From Mycobacterium sp. 852014-50255_SCH5639931 (GTDB taxonomy: Bacteria > Actinomycetota > Actinomycetes > Mycobacteriales > Mycobacteriaceae), in assembly GCF_001665605.1 (NCBI RefSeq), contig NZ_LZSV01000032.1:1-64000 (forward strand): DNA of 64,000 nucleotides, read 5' to 3'. The translations under genes were made by a program, and so were the position numbers. The notes below the pieces were generated by a model. That model searched no databases and was not told the DNA's origin. It saw only the letters and a program-made list of their open reading frames with translations. Of this stretch, positions 61,344-64,000 are shown one piece after another (the first letter of the stretch is position 1; the number at the start of each line of letters is the position of its first letter).

Positions 61344-62289
61344 CCACGGAGTCGAGGAACTTCATCAAGTGCCGGTTGACTTCCTCGGGCATCTCTTCAT
61401 GGCTGAAATGCCCTGCGCCGGTGATGGATACGTACCGGCCCTGTGTGGCATAACGCTGCGTCCGGTCGACCGGGTCGGCCAGCACGTAGGGATCGGCGTC
61501 GCCGCGCAGGTGTAGCAGCGGCACGCTGAGCCGCTGGCACATCGACTTCATGAATCGTCGGCCCTCGTCGCGCAATTGGCTGCGCACCGCCCAGCGCTGG
61601 TATTCCAGCGCGCAGTGCGCGGCCGACGGAATCTGGATGGCCGTCCGCAGGTAACCGATTGATTCGGAAAAGTCTTCGGAAGCAAGCCATTTGGCGGAGC
61701 TACGGCTACGGACCAGGCGTTCGATCTCGGCCCCGTTGTCACGGGTAAGCAGGCGCTCCGGCCAGATCGGCACCTGGTAGCGCAGCAACGTCGGCAACAG
61801 TGCGTATCCCTGGTCGCGCCGGGTCAGCGTGGACCGGCGCATCGCCGCCGGGTGCGGCGAGCTGATCAGCGCGATAGCCGACACCAATCGGGCGTGCAGC
61901 AGCGCGGTGGCCCAGCAGGTCAGCCCGCCGTCGGCGTGACCGACCAGCGTCGCCGACGAGTGCCCCAGCGCGCGAATGAGGCCGGCCGTGTCGCCGGCCA
62001 GCGTCCAGCCGTCGTAGCCGCGGGGCGGCTTATCGCTGCCGCCATAGCCGCGCAGGTCGACCGCTACCACCCGCGCCCCGGTCAGTCCCCGCAATTGATG
62101 ACGCCACGACCACCAGAACGAACCGAAACCGTGCAACAGCATCACCAGCGGCCGGGCTGTGGGCGGTGCGGTCGTGTCCGCGCCGGTGGGTAGTGCCTCG
62201 ACGACGTGGAACCGGATGCCGTTGGCGTGAACGTCCAAATGGCGCCACGGCCCGTCGATGCGGGTTACCGACGGATCCGGCGGGGCCAT
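61336..62289 (-). CDS. ephE: Alpha/beta hydrolase, epoxide hydrolase EphE-like
   Basis: A 317-residue alpha/beta hydrolase. Oxyanion motif LHGFGSFWWSWRHQL, nucleophile elbow LVGHADGGLT (Asp), and catalytic His in TGAGHFSHEEMPE. The pattern fits soluble epoxide hydrolases (Rv3670). It overlaps the convergent marP by eight bases, and its ATG is 1 nt from the stop of the next gene on its strand. Confidence 0.9.
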   Translation of the reverse strand: MAPPDPSVTRIDGPWRHLDVHANGIRFHVVEALPTGADTTAPPTARPLVMLLHGFGSFWWSWRHQLRGLTGARVVAVDLRGYGGSDKPPRGYDGWTLAGDTAGLIRALGHSSATLVGHADGGLTCWATALLHARLVSAIALISSPHPAAMRRSTLTRRDQGYALLPTLLRYQVPIWPERLLTRDNGAEIERLVRSRSSAKWLASEDFSESIGYLRTAIQIPSAAHCALEYQRWAVRSQLRDEGRRFMKSMCQRLSVPLLHLRGDADPYVLADPVDRTQRYATQGRYVSITGAGHFSHEEMPEEVNRHLMKFLDSVVS

Positions 62290-62817
62290 TTACCAACCCG
62301 ATGGATCGGTTTCGGGCATTTCGTGTCTGCCACGCTCGGCGAGCTGCTTGGGGGCGCCCTGTGCCTTGTCGTGGCCCGGGGTGAGCGCCGTGCGCGTCTC
62401 CTTGACCGATTCGATTGTCTCCCGCGGTCCCCGGATCCGGCGCACCTTGAGGAAGCCGAGCAGGGCCAGCAGCGCCCCGACCACCACCTGGACCGCGAAC
62501 ACGATCAGGAACGCCACCCAGCGCCACAGCCAGGTGTCGAGCAGTTCGGCGACGAAGAAGAAGAAAAAGAAGGTGGAGTAGAACAACACCACCAGCGCGG
62601 CGATGAAGAAGACGCTACCGGTCAAGCCCTTTTTGACGTCCCGGGTGATCTCCGCCCGCGCCAGTTCGACCTCGGCGCGCACCAGCGTGGAGACCTGGGT
62701 GGTGGCGTCCTTGATCAGGTCGCCGATCGAGGGCTCGGCGGGCCGGGCGTGCGGGTCGGTCAGGGGGATCGTGGTCAGGGTGCTGGGCACACCGTTCTTG
62801 CCATCGGGTTTGCTCAC
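62290..62817 (-). CDS. Phage holin family (DUF1469-type) membrane protein
   Basis: A 175-residue protein. Residues 30-65 form a helical region (SIGDLIKDATTQVSTLVRAE), followed by two membrane segments separated by a short turn; the first contains a run of six Phe (YSTFFFFFFVAELL). The basic, Glu/Arg-rich C-terminus is cytoplasmic. Despite the family name these chromosomal proteins are not phage lysis proteins; role unknown (Rv3669-like). GTG start. Confidence 0.85.
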   Translation of the reverse strand: MSKPDGKNGVPSTLTTIPLTDPHARPAEPSIGDLIKDATTQVSTLVRAEVELARAEITRDVKKGLTGSVFFIAALVVLFYSTFFFFFFVAELLDTWLWRWVAFLIVFAVQVVVGALLALLGFLKVRRIRGPRETIESVKETRTALTPGHDKAQGAPKQLAERGRHEMPETDPSGW

Positions 62818-63167
62818 AGACGGTCCCCTCTTTCGTCACTGCCCGGCGCTGTCGTCGCGGTTCATGTTGCCATGCGGCGCCATGCCAGACGAGGCCAGCC
62901 GAAGGCGGCGGGCGGCCCGGCGCCTGTCGGAGGTCGACCGGCGGCGACGCGAGGGCGTTCAATCAGATGCCCATGCGGACGATTTCCAAACTTCTAGAGT
63001 GTCAGTGAGCCGCCAGGCCGTGGGTTTCATTCCGCTCAGATGCGCAACGGGCACAACGGGAGCGGTCGATGCGAACCGGTGGCGGCGCTGGGCACGGCGA
63101 ACGGGATGCCCGGCCGACTAGACTGGTCAAGCCGGTCCGGGTCCGGCCTGTCGATGGGAGTGGTGCT
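62818..63167. other. Divergent intergenic region, no gene called
   Basis: About 350 nt. An Arg-rich frame starting at ATG 62881 and ending at 63121 lacks a ribosome-binding site and has the composition of a GC-shadow. Nothing else was recognised except GGGAG at 63156-63160, the ribosome-binding site of the protease gene. Confidence 0.4.
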
Positions 63168-63866
63168 GTGCAGACGGCGCACCGGTGCTTCGTGGCGGCA
63201 ATGGCGGCGGTGCTCCTGGTCCTGGTGGGCTGCCCCGCTCGCGCCGCGGCCGCCGATGTCCGGATCCCGATGGGCGGCGGCGCCGGCATCGTCATCAACG
63301 GGGACACGATGTGCACCCTGACGACCATCGGGGGCGATGCCGCCGGTGAGCTGATCGGTTTCACCTCCGCGCACTGTGGCGGTCCGGGCGCGCAGGTCGC
63401 CGCCGAGGGTGCCGAGAACGCGGGCGTCCTGGGCACCATGGTGGCCGGCAACGACAACCTCGACTACGCCGTCATCAAGTTTGATCCCGCCAAGGTGACG
63501 CCGACGGCCAACTACAACGGCTTCGCGATCAATGGCCTCGGCCCGGATCCGGCCTTCGGTGAGATCGCCTGCAAGCAGGGCCGGACCACCGGAAACTCGT
63601 GCGGCGTCACTTGGGGGCCGGGCCAGGACCCGGGGACCATCGTCATGCAGGTTTGTGGCCAGCCGGGGGACTCCGGGGCGCCGGTGACGGTGAACAACCT
63701 GCTGGTCGGCATGATCCACGGGGCGTTCAGCGACAACCTGCCGACCTGCGTCATCAAGTACATTCCGCTGCACACGCCTGCGGTGGTCCAGTCGTTCAAC
63801 GCGGTCCTGACCGACATCAACGCCAAGCACCGGCCCGGTGCCGGGTTCACGCCCCTACCGGCCTGA
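63168..63866 (+). CDS. Secreted trypsin-like serine protease (Rv3668c-like)
   Basis: A 232-residue exported S1-family protease. The signal peptide is HRCFVAAMAAVLLVLVGC with a possible cleavage after ARAAA. The catalytic triad is His in TSAHCGG, Asp in NLDYAVIKF and Ser in GQPGDSGAPV. Cys pairs around the His and Ser loops suggest disulfides. GTG at 63168 has GGGAG 7 nt upstream and gives the length of M. tuberculosis Rv3668c. Confidence 0.9.
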   Translation: MQTAHRCFVAAMAAVLLVLVGCPARAAAADVRIPMGGGAGIVINGDTMCTLTTIGGDAAGELIGFTSAHCGGPGAQVAAEGAENAGVLGTMVAGNDNLDYAVIKFDPAKVTPTANYNGFAINGLGPDPAFGEIACKQGRTTGNSCGVTWGPGQDPGTIVMQVCGQPGDSGAPVTVNNLLVGMIHGAFSDNLPTCVIKYIPLHTPAVVQSFNAVLTDINAKHRPGAGFTPLPA

Positions 63867-63871
63867 GGCCG

Positions 63872-64000
63872 CTACTTCGAGGCTTGGATCGCGTCGAAGA
63901 CGCCGGGGTCGAGCAGCGTCGACGTGTCACCCAGTTCGCGGTTCTCGGCGATGTCGCGCAGTAGCCTGCGCATGATCTTCCCGCTGCGAGTCTTGGGCAA
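63872..64000 (-). CDS. acs: Acetyl-CoA synthetase, C-terminal end only (5' part beyond the window)
   Basis: The last 42 codons on the minus strand, ending TAG at 63872-63874, read LPKTRSGKIMRRLLRDIAEN and onward to LGDTSTLLDPGVFDAIQASK. PKTRSGKIMRR is the A10 motif whose Lys is the catalytic, acetylation-regulated residue of AMP-forming acetyl-CoA synthetases. Equivalent to Rv3667. It is convergent with the protease gene, 5 nt apart. Confidence 0.9.
   Translation of the reverse strand: MPKTRSGKIMRRLLRDIAENRELGDTSTLLDPGVFDAIQASK

Noticed and set aside
62603..63121. Frame spanning the holin-like gene antisense and the intergenic region up to 63121
   Set aside because: Arg-rich shadow composition and no start signal at the internal ATG 62881.

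Overview
The window is high-G+C actinobacterial DNA from a nontuberculous Mycobacterium. Gene content and order match the M. tuberculosis block running from about Rv3705A down to Rv3667 in reverse: egtABCDE, glpK, the SpoIIM/DUF58/MoxR/DUF4350/DUF4129 cluster, yqeY, rsfB, cds1, ponA2, whiB4, the two ArsA-type ATPases, crp, nth, marP, ephE and acs. Homologue assignments rest on recognition of protein sequence and order, not on a database search. Bases 1-34 are an Illumina Nextera/Tn5 adapter, so the real sequence begins at 35 inside a truncated gene.

Layout. 35-2729: truncated proline/glycine-rich membrane protein, catalase, secreted PknH-sensor-like protein. 2895-8281: complete ergothioneine operon egtABCDE with translationally coupled starts. 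8278-12056: methyltransferase, a second GCS2-type ligase and glycerol kinase. 12084-13402: PadR regulator with GFGP repeats, and a small membrane protein behind a SigF-like promoter. 13399-20568: RDD and SpoIIM genes and the DUF58-MoxR-DUF4350-DUF4129-membrane cluster; the last gene has a disrupted N-terminus. 20640-21104: yqeY.

Between yqeY and rsfB, which are neighbours in M. tuberculosis (Rv3688c-Rv3687c), lies about 22.7 kb of extra DNA. It holds (i) a complete selenocysteine system: selB, selA, tRNA-Sec (selC) and selD; (ii) a low-G+C three-gene cassette of unknown function (hypothetical protein, ParA-type ATPase, RelA/SpoT-domain protein); (iii) a formate dehydrogenase operon whose catalytic subunit is interrupted by an in-frame UGA followed at the right distance by a SECIS hairpin with a GGUCU loop; (iv) a set of redox/stress genes (F420 enzyme, SRPBCC, Zn-ADH, PfpI, MTQ2-like methyltransferase, CDGSH, haem-oxygenase-like) with several SigF-type promoters (GTTT-N15/16-GGGTA); and (v) an RsbR-RsbS-RsbT stressosome with two PP2C-type phosphatases, transcribed divergently from rsfB.

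43858-64000 returns to the core backbone, with a few small lineage-specific genes (44397-47206), tRNA-Pro(CGG), cds1, a metallophosphoesterase, ponA2, whiB4, two GET3/ArsA-like ATPases, RidA, an MBL hydrolase, crp with a 55/56-nt tandem repeat at its 3' end, nth, a TlpA-like thioredoxin, a NUDIX hydrolase, marP, ephE, a holin-like membrane protein, a secreted serine protease and the C-terminal end of acs, cut by the window edge.

How it fits together: the sel genes make and insert selenocysteine for the neighbouring formate dehydrogenase. The stressosome, RsfB and the SigF-type promoters suggest a stress-sensing circuit controlling the neighbouring redox genes. Ergothioneine, WhiB4, Crp, MarP and PonA2 form the conserved redox, acid and envelope defence background. 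No insertion sequences, CRISPR arrays or rRNA genes were seen.
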